From positions 1-24,735 of the forward strand of contig CABRZA010000014.1 in NCBI GenBank assembly GCA_902475285.1: a DNA stretch of 24,735 bases. Direction: 5' to 3'. The notes under the pieces are model-generated. The model was not told the origin of the DNA and ran no database searches. It worked only from the letters and a program-made list of their open reading frames with translations. Each line of letters begins with the position of its first letter. Positions within the stretch are counted from its first letter, which is position 1. Made by a program: the position numbers and the translations under genes. This document shows, one piece after another, positions 6,869 to 15,054 of this stretch. The DNA comes from an uncultured Porphyromonadaceae bacterium. GTDB lineage: Bacteria > Bacteroidota > Bacteroidia > Bacteroidales > Muribaculaceae.

Positions 6869-8482
6869 ATGAAACTGACACAGACACTCAGCGTCGCAGC
6901 ATTTGCTGCGGCGCTTTGCTGCACAGCCCAGGCCGCACCTCGCCAGCTGTCGCAGCAGAAGGTCAACGCCACGCCCCTCGAAACCCGGGCAGCGTCGCGA
7001 GCCACCGAGCTCGTGCCGACCAACACAGAGATAATCAGCGAGACTCCAGAAGGCACACTCTACTATCCGGCCTACGGCTCGGCCACGACATGGACTTACT
7101 ACAACGGCAATGTGGCCTCGTTCGCCAACGACGGTTTCGCCGGCGCCATGGTAGTTGCCGACGACGCCATCTACCTGCGCGACTTCATCACGGAGAATCC
7201 CACGGGCACATGGATAAAGGGCGACCTTGCCGCCGACGGCACCGTCACCTTCCGCTTTCCGCAGCTCATCTACCGCACCGAGGCCACGGAGACACGTCCG
7301 TCGTATCCCTACCTTGTAGCCGCCATGAAGCCGAAAGCAGAATTGAACGGCTCGATATCGCTCGTAGTCGATCCCGACGACTGCGACATGGTGATGCACT
7401 GGGACGGGCAGCACCTGGTGCAGGATGTGCCCGACGTTGCCATCGGGCTTGAAGACTACGCCGGCATCGTTGGCCTTGTTTCGAACACCGGCGGCTTCTC
7501 GGGCCTTGCCGAACAGGCCACGGTATACTCGATCGACTTCGAGGAGGCTCCGCAGATTCCCGACTTCGTGGAGACATCCGACTATGTGGCCATCTACACC
7601 AATGAGTACGGCATGGACGACCATATTTACGTTAAACTCGGCGAGGCCGACGGCCAGCTGTGGATTCAGGGCCTCAATCTCTACGCACCCGAAGCATGGA
7701 TATGCGGCGACATCGAAGGTACGACGGCCACGTTCCGTCCGCAGTACGGCGGCGTGTACGAAGGCTTCATGATGTATCTTACCGGCGCCACGGGCACCCT
7801 CGACAAGATAACCCTCAAAGAAGGCTTCACCATGCAGCGCACCGATATAGGCTGGTGCTCGATCAACGACGTGATTATTGCCAACATAGGCTGGCGCGTG
7901 CTTGGCAAGATGCAGCAGATGGAGGGTATCTTCATCGAACCGCTGTCGGAAGGCACCCGCATACCCGCCAAGCCCGACAATCTCGACGGCATGGCCTACG
8001 ACGAAGCCCTGGGGGGCGGTGTGGCACAGTACCGCATACCCACAGTAGATACCGAAGGCAAGGACCTCGATACCTACAGCCTCTACTACAACATCTACTT
8101 CGACGGCGTGAAGAAGACCTTCTACCCCAACGACTATTTCGTGCTCACTCCCATGACCGACGTGCCCTGGAACTACGCCAACAACGAGCAGTTCTTCCGT
8201 GCCGACGACAACACCATCATGCTGGGCCTCTTCGAGCCGGTCAAGGAGGTGAAGATACAGTCGGTATACCTCGACCGCAACAAACTCACCTACTCCGAAC
8301 CGGCCTACATCAATTTCGGCGCCTCTGTGGAAGGTGTCGGCGGCGCGGCTACGGTAGTGGCCGAGGAGTGGTACAACCTCTCGGGCATACGCGTTGAGCG
8401 CCCGACGGCAGCCGGCCTCTACATCAAGCGCTCGACCATGAGCGACGGCAGCGTCAAGACCACCAAGAGCGTGGTGCGCTGA
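6869..8482 (+). CDS. Secreted protein with T9SS-like C-terminal domain, function unknown
   Basis: I chose ATG 6869 because it gives a clean signal peptide (MKLTQTLSVAAFAAALCCTA, then QAAPRQ). An ATG at 6860 would add three residues (MYQ). The product is 537 residues. The body is beta-rich with no recognised catalytic motif. Segments such as GTWIKGDLAADGTVTFRFPQ and APEAWICGDIEGTTATFRPQ repeat a pattern (a status or location phrase, then a strand with TFRFPQ or TFRPQ), which suggests two related beta modules at about residues 100-210 and 255-360. The tail contains EEWYNLSGIRVERPTAAGLYI and ends KSVVR, the same sorting-type ending as the first secreted gene in this window. It is the last gene of the cluster and is followed by a strong terminator. 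Probably surface-exposed; ligand unknown. Confidence 0.78.
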   Translation: MKLTQTLSVAAFAAALCCTAQAAPRQLSQQKVNATPLETRAASRATELVPTNTEIISETPEGTLYYPAYGSATTWTYYNGNVASFANDGFAGAMVVADDAIYLRDFITENPTGTWIKGDLAADGTVTFRFPQLIYRTEATETRPSYPYLVAAMKPKAELNGSISLVVDPDDCDMVMHWDGQHLVQDVPDVAIGLEDYAGIVGLVSNTGGFSGLAEQATVYSIDFEEAPQIPDFVETSDYVAIYTNEYGMDDHIYVKLGEADGQLWIQGLNLYAPEAWICGDIEGTTATFRPQYGGVYEGFMMYLTGATGTLDKITLKEGFTMQRTDIGWCSINDVIIANIGWRVLGKMQQMEGIFIEPLSEGTRIPAKPDNLDGMAYDEALGGGVAQYRIPTVDTEGKDLDTYSLYYNIYFDGVKKTFYPNDYFVLTPMTDVPWNYANNEQFFRADDNTIMLGLFEPVKEVKIQSVYLDRNKLTYSEPAYINFGASVEGVGGAATVVAEEWYNLSGIRVERPTAAGLYIKRSTMSDGSVKTTKSVVR

Positions 8483-8500
8483 CCCCCGCAACATATATCG

Positions 8501-8537
8501 AAAATCCCCGCAGGCAACGAGGCTTGCGGGGATTTTT
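8501..8537. terminator. Bidirectional terminator between convergent genes
   Basis: AAAATCCCCGCAGGC (8501-8515) pairs with GCTTGCGGGGATTTT (8522-8536) over 15 bp with one G-T wobble and a six-base loop. T-runs form on both strands, so it can end transcription of the secreted-protein cluster (plus) and of the oxalate operon (minus), which converge here. Confidence 0.9.
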
Positions 8538-8552
8538 ATGTATAGCTTTCGT

Positions 8553-9527
8553 TTAAGCGAACAGTTTGAGCGACAAATCGGTGAGCCATATCCAGAGAGG
8601 ACATGTGCCCATGAAGAGCAGCGTGCTGACGGCCAGCGACGATGTACCGGTGGCCACATATGTGTTGTAGCGGCTGGCGATGATGATGCCCGAGAATGCC
8701 GGCGGAAGGGCGGCGCAGACAACAAGCATCTTGAGGTTGAAGGGGTCCATGTGGAAAATGAGACCCACAACAAGGACAGCCAGAGGCATGACGATAAGTT
8801 TGAGGAAAGATCCCATGAATACCTGGCCGTTGAACACAATCTTAACCGAGCTCAGGGTGATACCGGCCGCAAAGACAGCCACCGAAGCGTTGGCACCGGC
8901 AAGAAGGGTGAACGACGGGTCGAGGTAAGCGGGCCACTTCACTCCGCAAAGCACCAGGATGACGGCCAGGATAGGCGCCCATGCCACAGGCTGCTTGAGG
9001 GCGTTGATTACCGGCACCCATGGGTTGGGCTTCTTTCCGCCGTTGAAAGCGGCTGCCCGAGCGGCCTGGCCGGCGTTGAGAAGACAAAGTCCCACGGGTA
9101 TGCCGATGGCATTTACTTCGATGGCCACAATGGCAATTACCAGACCCACGGCCGCCGAAGTGCCGAAAATAGGTTCGAGCACGGCGAAGCCGAGGAAACC
9201 GATTGTAGGCGAGCCGCTGATAAGGGCTGAAATTGCGGCGTCGCCCTGGGTGTTGCCTTTATAGAGTTTGAATACGTAATATACCATGAAGAAACATGCC
9301 AACAGGACTACAAACGCAATGATAGTGAGTTTGAGGTCGGCCGAAAGCATATTGCGGTTGGCTTTTACGATTGAAACAAACAAAGCGGCCGGGAGAGCAT
9401 AGTTGAGGACCACCTTGTTGAGAATGCGGGCGTCGGCGCCCGAGAATGCCCCTTTCTTGCCGGAGAAGTAGCCCAAAGCCATTACCACGAAAATAGGGAC
9501 GATGGCGTAAAGAATAATGTGTAGCAT
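8553..9527 (-). CDS. AEC-family transporter, probable oxalate or formate carrier (YfdV-like)
   Basis: This 324-residue membrane protein belongs to the auxin efflux carrier (AEC) family, which includes E. coli YfdV and malonate carriers such as MdcF. About ten hydrophobic helices are visible, beginning IILYAIVPIFVVMALGYFSG, the classic AEC opening. The second half has the family's proline and glycine-broken helix (CAALPPAFSGIIIASRYN). Length is normal for the family. It is the last gene of the operon after frc and oxc, and the same three families occur together in the E. coli yfdWUV locus, so oxalate uptake, possibly with formate exchange, is the likely role. Direction and substrate are inferred from context. 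Oxalobacter uses the unrelated MFS antiporter OxlT for this step. A hairpin upstream of this gene could lower its expression relative to oxc. Confidence 0.85.
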   Translation of the reverse strand: MLHIILYAIVPIFVVMALGYFSGKKGAFSGADARILNKVVLNYALPAALFVSIVKANRNMLSADLKLTIIAFVVLLACFFMVYYVFKLYKGNTQGDAAISALISGSPTIGFLGFAVLEPIFGTSAAVGLVIAIVAIEVNAIGIPVGLCLLNAGQAARAAAFNGGKKPNPWVPVINALKQPVAWAPILAVILVLCGVKWPAYLDPSFTLLAGANASVAVFAAGITLSSVKIVFNGQVFMGSFLKLIVMPLAVLVVGLIFHMDPFNLKMLVVCAALPPAFSGIIIASRYNTYVATGTSSLAVSTLLFMGTCPLWIWLTDLSLKLFA

Positions 9528-9574
9528 CCTCTGAAAAAATTAAAGAGTTATAAATCGTGGAATTGAAAAGGAAA

Positions 9575-9620
9575 TTTCCCCGGGAGGCGGGGAGGAGTAC
9601 AGCGTTGCCTCCCGGGGAAA
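9575..9620 (-). terminator. Perfect 14-bp inverted repeat between oxc and the AEC gene
   Basis: TTTCCCCGGGAGGC (9575-9588) is the exact reverse complement of GCCTCCCGGGGAAA (9607-9620), with an 18-base loop. On the minus strand the second arm is followed by TTTCCTTTTC, so it looks like an intrinsic terminator 16 bases after the oxc stop. It would reduce readthrough into the transporter gene or protect the frc-oxc mRNA 3' end. No clear TAnnTTTG promoter is seen between it and the AEC start. Confidence 0.75.
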
Positions 9621-9636
9621 CGATATGGAGTGTTTC

Positions 9637-11379
9637 TCAGACGGTAATGGTCTCGAGGGCTGCGGGATTGAGGTAGCCTATATGGCCCGATTCCTTGCCG
9701 GAGTCGGCGGCAAGCTGCACGTCGATGAGCGCGGGCTTGCGCGAGGCTATGGCCTCGGTGAGAGCCTTTGAGAGCTCTTCGGGGGTGGTGACATAATAGG
9801 TGGTGGCGCCGAAGGCGTCGCCGAACTTGTCGTAACGTGCGCGCACGTCGAGCGTGGTGGGTGCGGGGTCGGAAGTGCCGCCCATGTTCACGCCGATGCC
9901 GTTGTAGATGCCTCCGTTGTTGAATATCACAACGGTGACGGGGAGCTTGAAACGGCATATTGTGCTGAAATCCATGCCCGAGAAGCCGAACGCACTGTCG
10001 CCTTCGATTGCCACGACGCTCTTGCCCGTGGCAACGGCTGCTCCCACGGCCGAGCCCATGCCCATGCCCATGATGGCCCATGTGGCACAGTCGATGCGGT
10101 GGCGTGGCAGCGACATGTCGATGGTGTCGCGCGTGTCGTCGAGGGTATTGGCGCCTTCGTTGACGAGGATGACGTCGGGATTGGCGGCCATCACGGGCTT
10201 GATGGCGCCGAGAGCGGTCCAGTGGTCCATGGGCTGCGCGCCGGCATTGGCTTGCAGACGCTGTGCGAACTTGGCGTTCTTCTCCTTGGTCATGGCTTGC
10301 AGGGAGGGCAGCCACGTGGGGTCGGCGCTCATCTTGCGCGTGCCCATTTCGGCCACCAGAGCCGACAGCGAGCTGCGGAGGTCGCCCACCACGGGCGCCG
10401 CAATCGGGCGGTTGATGTCGATTTCCTCGGGGTCGATGTCGAGCTGAATGAACTTGGTGTCGGGGCTCCACTTGCCGTGTCCGCGGCTGAGCAGCCAGTT
10501 TAGGCGCGCGCCGGCGAGAATCACCACATCGGCCTGCTCCATGATTGTGGAGCGGCACGCCATGGCGCTGTTGGGGCCGGCGTCGGGCAGTGTGCCCTTG
10601 CCCATCGACATGGGAAGGTAGGGTATGCCGGTGAGGTCGACGAGCTGTTTGAGCAGGTCTTCCACACGGGCATATGCCGCACCCTTGCCGATAATCATTG
10701 CCGGGCGTTTTGCCGATGCCAGAAGGTCGGCGGCGCGCTTCACGGCCGCGGGAGAAGGCGGCATGTCGGGACAGAGGTCGACGGGCTGGTAGAAGAGCTT
10801 GTCGGCGTCGGCGGAATTCATGATGGCGCCTAGGCAGGGGGTGGTTACGTCGAGATATACACCGCCCGGACGGCCGCCGATGGCGGCGCGGTAGGCCCGG
10901 ACTACGGCCGTGGGAATGTCCTCGGGACGGTTGACGCGGTAGGCTGCCTTCACCAAAGGCTTGGCGGTGGCGAGCTGGTCGAGGCCTTCGTAGGTGCCCT
11001 GCTCGAGGTCGATGGGCTCGCGCTGGCTCGAACCGCTTATCTGAATCATGGGGTAGCAGTTCACGGTGGCGTTGGTGGTGGCGGTAAGGCCGTTGAGGAA
11101 GCCCAGCGACGATACTGTGAGGAGGACGCCCGGTTTGCCGGTGAGGAAACCGTGAGTTGCGGCGGCCATGCCGGCCTGTTGCTCGTGGCGGAAGCTCACG
11201 AAACGGATGCCTCGGCCCTGGGCTATATAGGCCAGCTCTGTGACGGGGATGCCCACGAGGCCGTACATGGTGTCGATGCCTACCATTTTAAGGGCGCGCA
11301 CCAGGATGTCCATGCCGGTCACCTGTTCGGGGTAGTGAGGTGTCGGAGCGGCGGTGGTGGTATTTGTGTTTGTTGCCAT
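9637..11379 (-). CDS. oxc: Oxalyl-CoA decarboxylase
   Basis: This 580-residue thiamine diphosphate enzyme converts oxalyl-CoA to formyl-CoA and CO2 in the cytoplasm. Length is close to that of Oxalobacter Oxc (568). The N-terminal Pyr domain starts with TGMDILVRALKMVGIDTMYG and carries the acidic residue region of the family (VSFRHEQQAGMAAATHGFLT, about residues 80-100). The central domain includes the dinucleotide-fold stretch with the ADP-binding loop typical of Oxc. The TPP motif begins GDSAFGFSGMD at about residue 459 and ends FNNGG about 27 residues later. It starts 36 bases downstream of the frc stop, so they form one operon. A start at 11379 gives a short Thr-rich tail (MATNTNTTTAAPTPHYPEQ) before the conserved domain. 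I am confident of the assignment because frc is adjacent and the GDSAFGFS form is characteristic of Oxc among acetolactate-synthase relatives. Confidence 0.95.
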   Translation of the reverse strand: MATNTNTTTAAPTPHYPEQVTGMDILVRALKMVGIDTMYGLVGIPVTELAYIAQGRGIRFVSFRHEQQAGMAAATHGFLTGKPGVLLTVSSLGFLNGLTATTNATVNCYPMIQISGSSQREPIDLEQGTYEGLDQLATAKPLVKAAYRVNRPEDIPTAVVRAYRAAIGGRPGGVYLDVTTPCLGAIMNSADADKLFYQPVDLCPDMPPSPAAVKRAADLLASAKRPAMIIGKGAAYARVEDLLKQLVDLTGIPYLPMSMGKGTLPDAGPNSAMACRSTIMEQADVVILAGARLNWLLSRGHGKWSPDTKFIQLDIDPEEIDINRPIAAPVVGDLRSSLSALVAEMGTRKMSADPTWLPSLQAMTKEKNAKFAQRLQANAGAQPMDHWTALGAIKPVMAANPDVILVNEGANTLDDTRDTIDMSLPRHRIDCATWAIMGMGMGSAVGAAVATGKSVVAIEGDSAFGFSGMDFSTICRFKLPVTVVIFNNGGIYNGIGVNMGGTSDPAPTTLDVRARYDKFGDAFGATTYYVTTPEELSKALTEAIASRKPALIDVQLAADSGKESGHIGYLNPAALETITV

Positions 11380-11415
11380 AGCAGTAGTGTTTGAGTTGCG
11401 GGTGTCGGGCTGACG

Positions 11416-12711
11416 TCAGCCCTGCTTCTTGGGCAGGGGTGCGGTGGTGCCGTTGGCCTTGAACTGTGCAATCTGGTCGGCCGTATAGCCCAGCGATGTG
11501 AGCACTTCGTCGGTATTGCCGCCGAGTGTCGGGCACGGGCCATAGGTAGGTTGATAGTTGGAGATTGTGAAGGGCACGCCCACGGTGACGAATTCGCCGA
11601 TATTGCCGCCCTGGTTGATTTTCACGAGAGTGTTGCCGTCGTAGAGGGTCTCGTCGTCCATGATTTCCTTGGTGGAGAGCACAGGAGCGCAGGGCACGCC
11701 GGCAGGGCCGAGAATCTTGACGATTTCCATCTTGTCCTTGTCGATGGCCCATGCCTGTACGCGGGCGTAGATTTCCTGTTTGTGGCGGTCGCGGGCGTCG
11801 GCGGTGTTGAAGTCGGGGTTTGTGAGCCAGTCCTCGAAGCCCATGGCCTTGCAGGCGAGCTCGAAGTCTTTGGCGCCGCGCTGGAAGATGATGTAGGCGT
11901 AGGCATTGGGGTCGGTTTCCCATCCCTTGCACTTGTAGGTCCAGCCGAGTACGCCGGAACCCTCCTGGTTGCCCGAACGGGGCACGAAGTCGCCGAACTT
12001 CTCGTTGGGGTACTGCGGATACTGCGTGAGGTAGCCTATGCGGTCGAGGGTAAGCTGGTCGCGCGTCTTGATACGGCACAGGTTGAGGCAGGCGTTGTGC
12101 ATCGACTGATACACGAACGAACCCTCGCCGGTGCGTTCGCGCTGCATCAGGGCTGCGAGAAGACCGATGGTCATGTGCATGCCGGTGTTAGAGTCGCCCA
12201 AGGCGGCGCCGCTCTGCGTGGGCACGGCGTTGTCGCCTTCCCACCAGCCGGTGGTCGATGCTGCGGCGGCCGTAACCTGGGCCACGGGCTCATAGGCCTT
12301 GAGGTTGGCGAAACGCGAGCTCAGAGGGAAGCCCTTGATGGTGCCGTAGATACAGCGGGGGTTGATTTTGTGTACCTCTTCCCAGCTGAAGCCGAGCTTG
12401 TCCATGGCACCGGGGTGGAGGTTTTCGATGAAGATGTCGGCCTGCTCGATGAGCTTGGTCAGAATGGCCTTGCCGTCGGGGGTGGCGGCGTCGAGAGCGA
12501 GAGATTTTTTATCGGAGTTGAGCTGAAGGAAGTAGTAGCTGGGCTCGTTCGGGTCGAACTGAAGTTCGTTACGGGTTGCGTCGCCCGTGCCGGGACGCTC
12601 GATCTTTATCACTTCGGCGCCGAGCCAGGCGAGAAGCTGTGTACACGACGGGCCCGACTGCACGTTGGTGAAGTCGACCACTTTGATTCCTTGGAGAGGT
12701 GCGGTGTTCAT
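11416..12711 (-). CDS. frc: Formyl-CoA:oxalate CoA-transferase
   Basis: This 431-residue class III CoA-transferase moves CoA from formyl-CoA to oxalate, making oxalyl-CoA for Oxc and releasing formate. Length matches Oxalobacter Frc (428). It opens with GIKVVDFTNVQSGPSCTQLL and continues with LAWLGAEVIKIERPGTGD, both diagnostic of the CaiB/BaiF fold. The catalytic aspartate is in GDSNTGMHMTIGLL at about residue 172 (Asp169 in the Oxalobacter enzyme). A Gly-rich loop typical of Frc is not obvious in the expected place, where GNQEGSGVLGW stands instead. It is the first gene of the operon, divergent from ftsX. No TAnnTTTG promoter is visible on the minus strand upstream, so control of the operon cannot be read from the sequence. 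Other class III transferases share the fold; the oxc neighbour makes Frc by far the best call. Confidence 0.94.
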   Translation of the reverse strand: MNTAPLQGIKVVDFTNVQSGPSCTQLLAWLGAEVIKIERPGTGDATRNELQFDPNEPSYYFLQLNSDKKSLALDAATPDGKAILTKLIEQADIFIENLHPGAMDKLGFSWEEVHKINPRCIYGTIKGFPLSSRFANLKAYEPVAQVTAAAASTTGWWEGDNAVPTQSGAALGDSNTGMHMTIGLLAALMQRERTGEGSFVYQSMHNACLNLCRIKTRDQLTLDRIGYLTQYPQYPNEKFGDFVPRSGNQEGSGVLGWTYKCKGWETDPNAYAYIIFQRGAKDFELACKAMGFEDWLTNPDFNTADARDRHKQEIYARVQAWAIDKDKMEIVKILGPAGVPCAPVLSTKEIMDDETLYDGNTLVKINQGGNIGEFVTVGVPFTISNYQPTYGPCPTLGGNTDEVLTSLGYTADQIAQFKANGTTAPLPKKQG

Positions 12712-12877
12712 GTGAAAGCGTATTTTATGTTAGTTGTTGGATTTAGACTGATTTTCCGGCACGCATTCCCGGCGCCGTTAATCTACTAACACCCCCGCCG
12801 CCCGCAATGTTCAGACCCCGTTTTTTATAATTTCATATCCTCAACAAGCTTGCCCCGCGCATACAGCTCAAAAAAAA
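12712..12877. other. Divergent intergenic region between frc and ftsX
   Basis: The gap from the frc start to the ftsX promoter has an A+T-rich part (12820-12840 and 12871-12900) and no gene. I searched the minus strand for the CAAAnnTA complement of a Bacteroidetes -7 element and found none. A possible minus-strand TTGTTGAGGATATGAAATTATAAA stretch resembles no clear promoter. Any regulator site for oxalate genes should lie here, but I cannot identify one. Confidence 0.4.
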
Positions 12878-12908
12878 TTGCTTTCGGCGGAAAAATTTCG
12901 TAAATTTG
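12878..12908 (+). promoter_or_regulatory. Promoter of the ftsX-uppP-truB-queA operon
   Basis: TTG at 12878-12880, exactly 20 bases, then TAAATTTG at 12901-12908. This is a full match to the Bacteroidetes TTG, 19-21 bases, TAnnTTTG form. Transcription would start near 12913-12916, giving a leader of about 60 bases to the ATG at 12977. Confidence 0.8.
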
Positions 12909-12976
12909 CACGAATTTAGGCTTGCTGTGCCCGGGTCGCAGGCTCGGTGCGGCATGCCTGCGCTACGTTTATTACA

Positions 12977-13852
12977 ATGGCACAATCACGATATCGCAAG
13001 ATTTCCACTCTCGGGTCGCGGCTTACCTCTCTGGCGAGCGTGGCTCTGGTGCTTCTTGTGGCCGGACTGGCGGCGCTGGCCCTCATGGCCGGCCGCAGCC
13101 TCCAAAACGAGGTACGGAGCTCGGTAGGTTTCGTCGTTCTGATGGACTCCGACGCCCCCGATGCCAATATCAACGGCGTAAAAACAGCTCTCATGGCGCA
13201 CCGAGGCGTGGAGAACTTCACGTATACCTCCGCCGAGGACATCCTCGAATCGGAAAGCGACGCCATGGGCTACGACGTGGCCTCAATGACCGACGGCAAC
13301 CCTTACAGCTCGGAATTTGCCGTGCGCGTGCGCCCCGCCTATGCCGTGCCCGACAGCGTCGGCGTCATGGCGGCCTTCTTCGGCGAGCTCCCCGGCGTGG
13401 CCGACATCGAGGCCGAGACTGCCGTAATCGAAGGCGTCGACCGCGCCATGCACCGCGCCACCCTCATTCTCGCCGGCGCCGCCGCAGTGCTCCTGCTTGT
13501 GGCACTCGCGCTGATATCCAACACCGTGAGCCTGTCGATATACAGCCGCCGCTTCATAATCCACACCATGAAGCTCGTAGGCGCCACGCCGGCCTATATC
13601 CGCCGGCCCTTCATCGCCGCCGGCCTCGGCGGAGGCGCCCTTGCCGGGCTGTGCGCGGCACTGCTGCTTGTCGGCGCCCGCTACTACGCCGGCACTCTAT
13701 GGCCCGGCATCGACACGCTGGTGTCGTGGACGGCAGCCGCTGCCACGGCCGCCATGATGGTGGCTGCCGGAGCGGCCATAACCGGCTTCACGTCGGCAGT
13801 GGCCGCAAACCGATATCTCAAAGCCAACTACGACCAGATGTTCTTGAAATAG
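12977..13852 (+). CDS. ftsX: Cell division protein FtsX (permease partner of FtsE)
   Basis: FtsX is the inner-membrane half of the FtsEX complex, which couples division to peptidoglycan hydrolysis. I chose ATG 12977, which gives MAQSRYRKISTLGSRLTSLA and 291 residues; a GTG at 12947 in the same frame would add ten poorly conserved residues. One membrane helix (about residues 18-40) is followed by a periplasmic domain (about 45-155), then three helices with the FtsX/MacB signature (LISNTVSLSIYSRRFIIHTM, KLVGATPAYIRRPF). It heads an operon in the normal Bacteroidales order, followed after 24 bases by a DUF3098 gene. FtsE is not adjacent, which is normal for this group. It ends with TAG, showing that TAG is a working stop here. 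Confidence 0.92.
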   Translation: MAQSRYRKISTLGSRLTSLASVALVLLVAGLAALALMAGRSLQNEVRSSVGFVVLMDSDAPDANINGVKTALMAHRGVENFTYTSAEDILESESDAMGYDVASMTDGNPYSSEFAVRVRPAYAVPDSVGVMAAFFGELPGVADIEAETAVIEGVDRAMHRATLILAGAAAVLLLVALALISNTVSLSIYSRRFIIHTMKLVGATPAYIRRPFIAAGLGGGALAGLCAALLLVGARYYAGTLWPGIDTLVSWTAAAATAAMMVAAGAAITGFTSAVAANRYLKANYDQMFLK

Positions 13853-13876
13853 GTACAACCGCATATCATACTTCAC

Positions 13877-14170
13877 ATGAAATCGACAACAGAAAAGATA
13901 GAAACCACTGCCGAGGGCGTCGACACCACGTCGCAGCGCCCCCTCCAGCGCGCCAACCTCATTGCCATGGCGTGGGCCGGCGCAGTGATAGTCATCGGCT
14001 TCCTGCTGATGCTCGGCGGCAGCTCGGGCGTCGACGAGTTCAACCCCGACATTTTCAGCACGCGCCGCATAGTTGTGGGCCCGTGCATAGCATTCCTGGG
14101 CTTTCTCGCCATGGGAGCCGCCATAATAATCGACCCCAAGCGTCTGCCCGGAGGCAAGAAAGACAAATAA
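13877..14170 (+). CDS. DUF3098 small membrane protein
   Basis: This is a 97-residue protein with two predicted membrane helices (about residues 30-50 and 70-90) linked by the conserved DUF3098 stretch VDEFNPDIFSTRRIVVGP. The N-terminal 28 residues are polar. DUF3098 proteins have no known biochemical function. They occur in Bacteroidota between ftsX and uppP, exactly as here, which suggests a role linked to the envelope. The stop is three bases from the uppP start, so the genes are probably translationally coupled. Confidence 0.88.
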   Translation: MKSTTEKIETTAEGVDTTSQRPLQRANLIAMAWAGAVIVIGFLLMLGGSSGVDEFNPDIFSTRRIVVGPCIAFLGFLAMGAAIIIDPKRLPGGKKDK

Positions 14171-14173
14171 GAC

Positions 14174-15031
14174 ATGGATATCCTCGATTCCTTCATCCTC
14201 GGTCTGGTACAGGGCCTGGCCGAGTACCTCCCCATAAGCTCGTCGGGACACCTTGAAATATTCCGCGAAATCCTCGGCCTCGACCTCGGAGGTGCCGAGA
14301 GCCTGCAATTCGACGTCATGCTCCACGTAGCCACCGTCCTCAGCACAATCGTGGTGCTCTGGCACGAGTTCTCCGACCTCATCGTGGGCTTCTTCTCGTT
14401 CAACACCAAGGATCCCCGCTTCGTCTACGTTTGCAAAATCCTCGTGTCGTGCATACCCATAGGCATCGTCGGCGTATTCTTCAAGGACACCATAGAGCAA
14501 TTCTTCGGGCAGGAGCTCACACTGGTTGGTGTATGCCTGTGCGTGACGGCCGCACTCCTGTCGTTCTCCTACTTCTTCCGCACGCGGCCGCTAGAAAAAG
14601 ACAAAATCACAGGCAAGGTCTACAAGCCGCGCGACATCACCTTCACCGACGCCTTCATCATCGGCTGCTCGCAGGCAGTGGCCGTGCTCCCCGGCCTCTC
14701 GCGCTCGGGCACGACCATAGCCACCGGTATCCTCATCGGCGACAAACGCGAACAGGTGGCCCAGTTCTCCTTCCTCATGGTCATCATCCCCATCCTCGGC
14801 GAGGCCCTGCTCGACATCAAGGACATGTTCGGCATCGAAGCCGCCGACGCTGCCGCCGGTGCCGCAACGCCCGAAGTGGGCACGGCAGCCATAGTGGTGG
14901 GCTTCCTCACCTCCTTCATCGTGGGCTGCATGGCCTGCAAATGGATGCTCTCGCTGGTGAAGAAAGGCAAGCTCGTGTGGTTCGCGCTCTACTGCCTCGC
15001 CGCCGGCATTCTCTGCATCACCGTAGGTTGA
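14174..15031 (+). CDS. uppP: Undecaprenyl-diphosphate phosphatase
   Basis: UppP (BacA) recycles undecaprenyl diphosphate to the monophosphate lipid carrier for cell-wall synthesis and confers bacitracin tolerance. The 285-residue membrane protein has both signatures: GLVQGLAEYLPISSSGHLEI near the N-terminus (about residues 11-30) with the conserved Glu and the Ser-rich loop, and LPGLSRSGTTIATGI near residues 171-185. About eight hydrophobic helices are seen. A stretch rich in Ala and Gly near residues 215-235 (AADAAAGAATPEVG) is a variable loop. It lies in the ftsX operon. Confidence 0.95.
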   Translation: MDILDSFILGLVQGLAEYLPISSSGHLEIFREILGLDLGGAESLQFDVMLHVATVLSTIVVLWHEFSDLIVGFFSFNTKDPRFVYVCKILVSCIPIGIVGVFFKDTIEQFFGQELTLVGVCLCVTAALLSFSYFFRTRPLEKDKITGKVYKPRDITFTDAFIIGCSQAVAVLPGLSRSGTTIATGILIGDKREQVAQFSFLMVIIPILGEALLDIKDMFGIEAADAAAGAATPEVGTAAIVVGFLTSFIVGCMACKWMLSLVKKGKLVWFALYCLAAGILCITVG

Positions 15032-15054
15032 ACCGCCCCGACAGCAAGCTCTCT

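Noticed and set aside
14431..15054. Upstream extension of the truB frame
   Set aside because: It overlaps uppP in a different frame and gives an Arg- and His-rich sequence. The TruB family start is at 15055.
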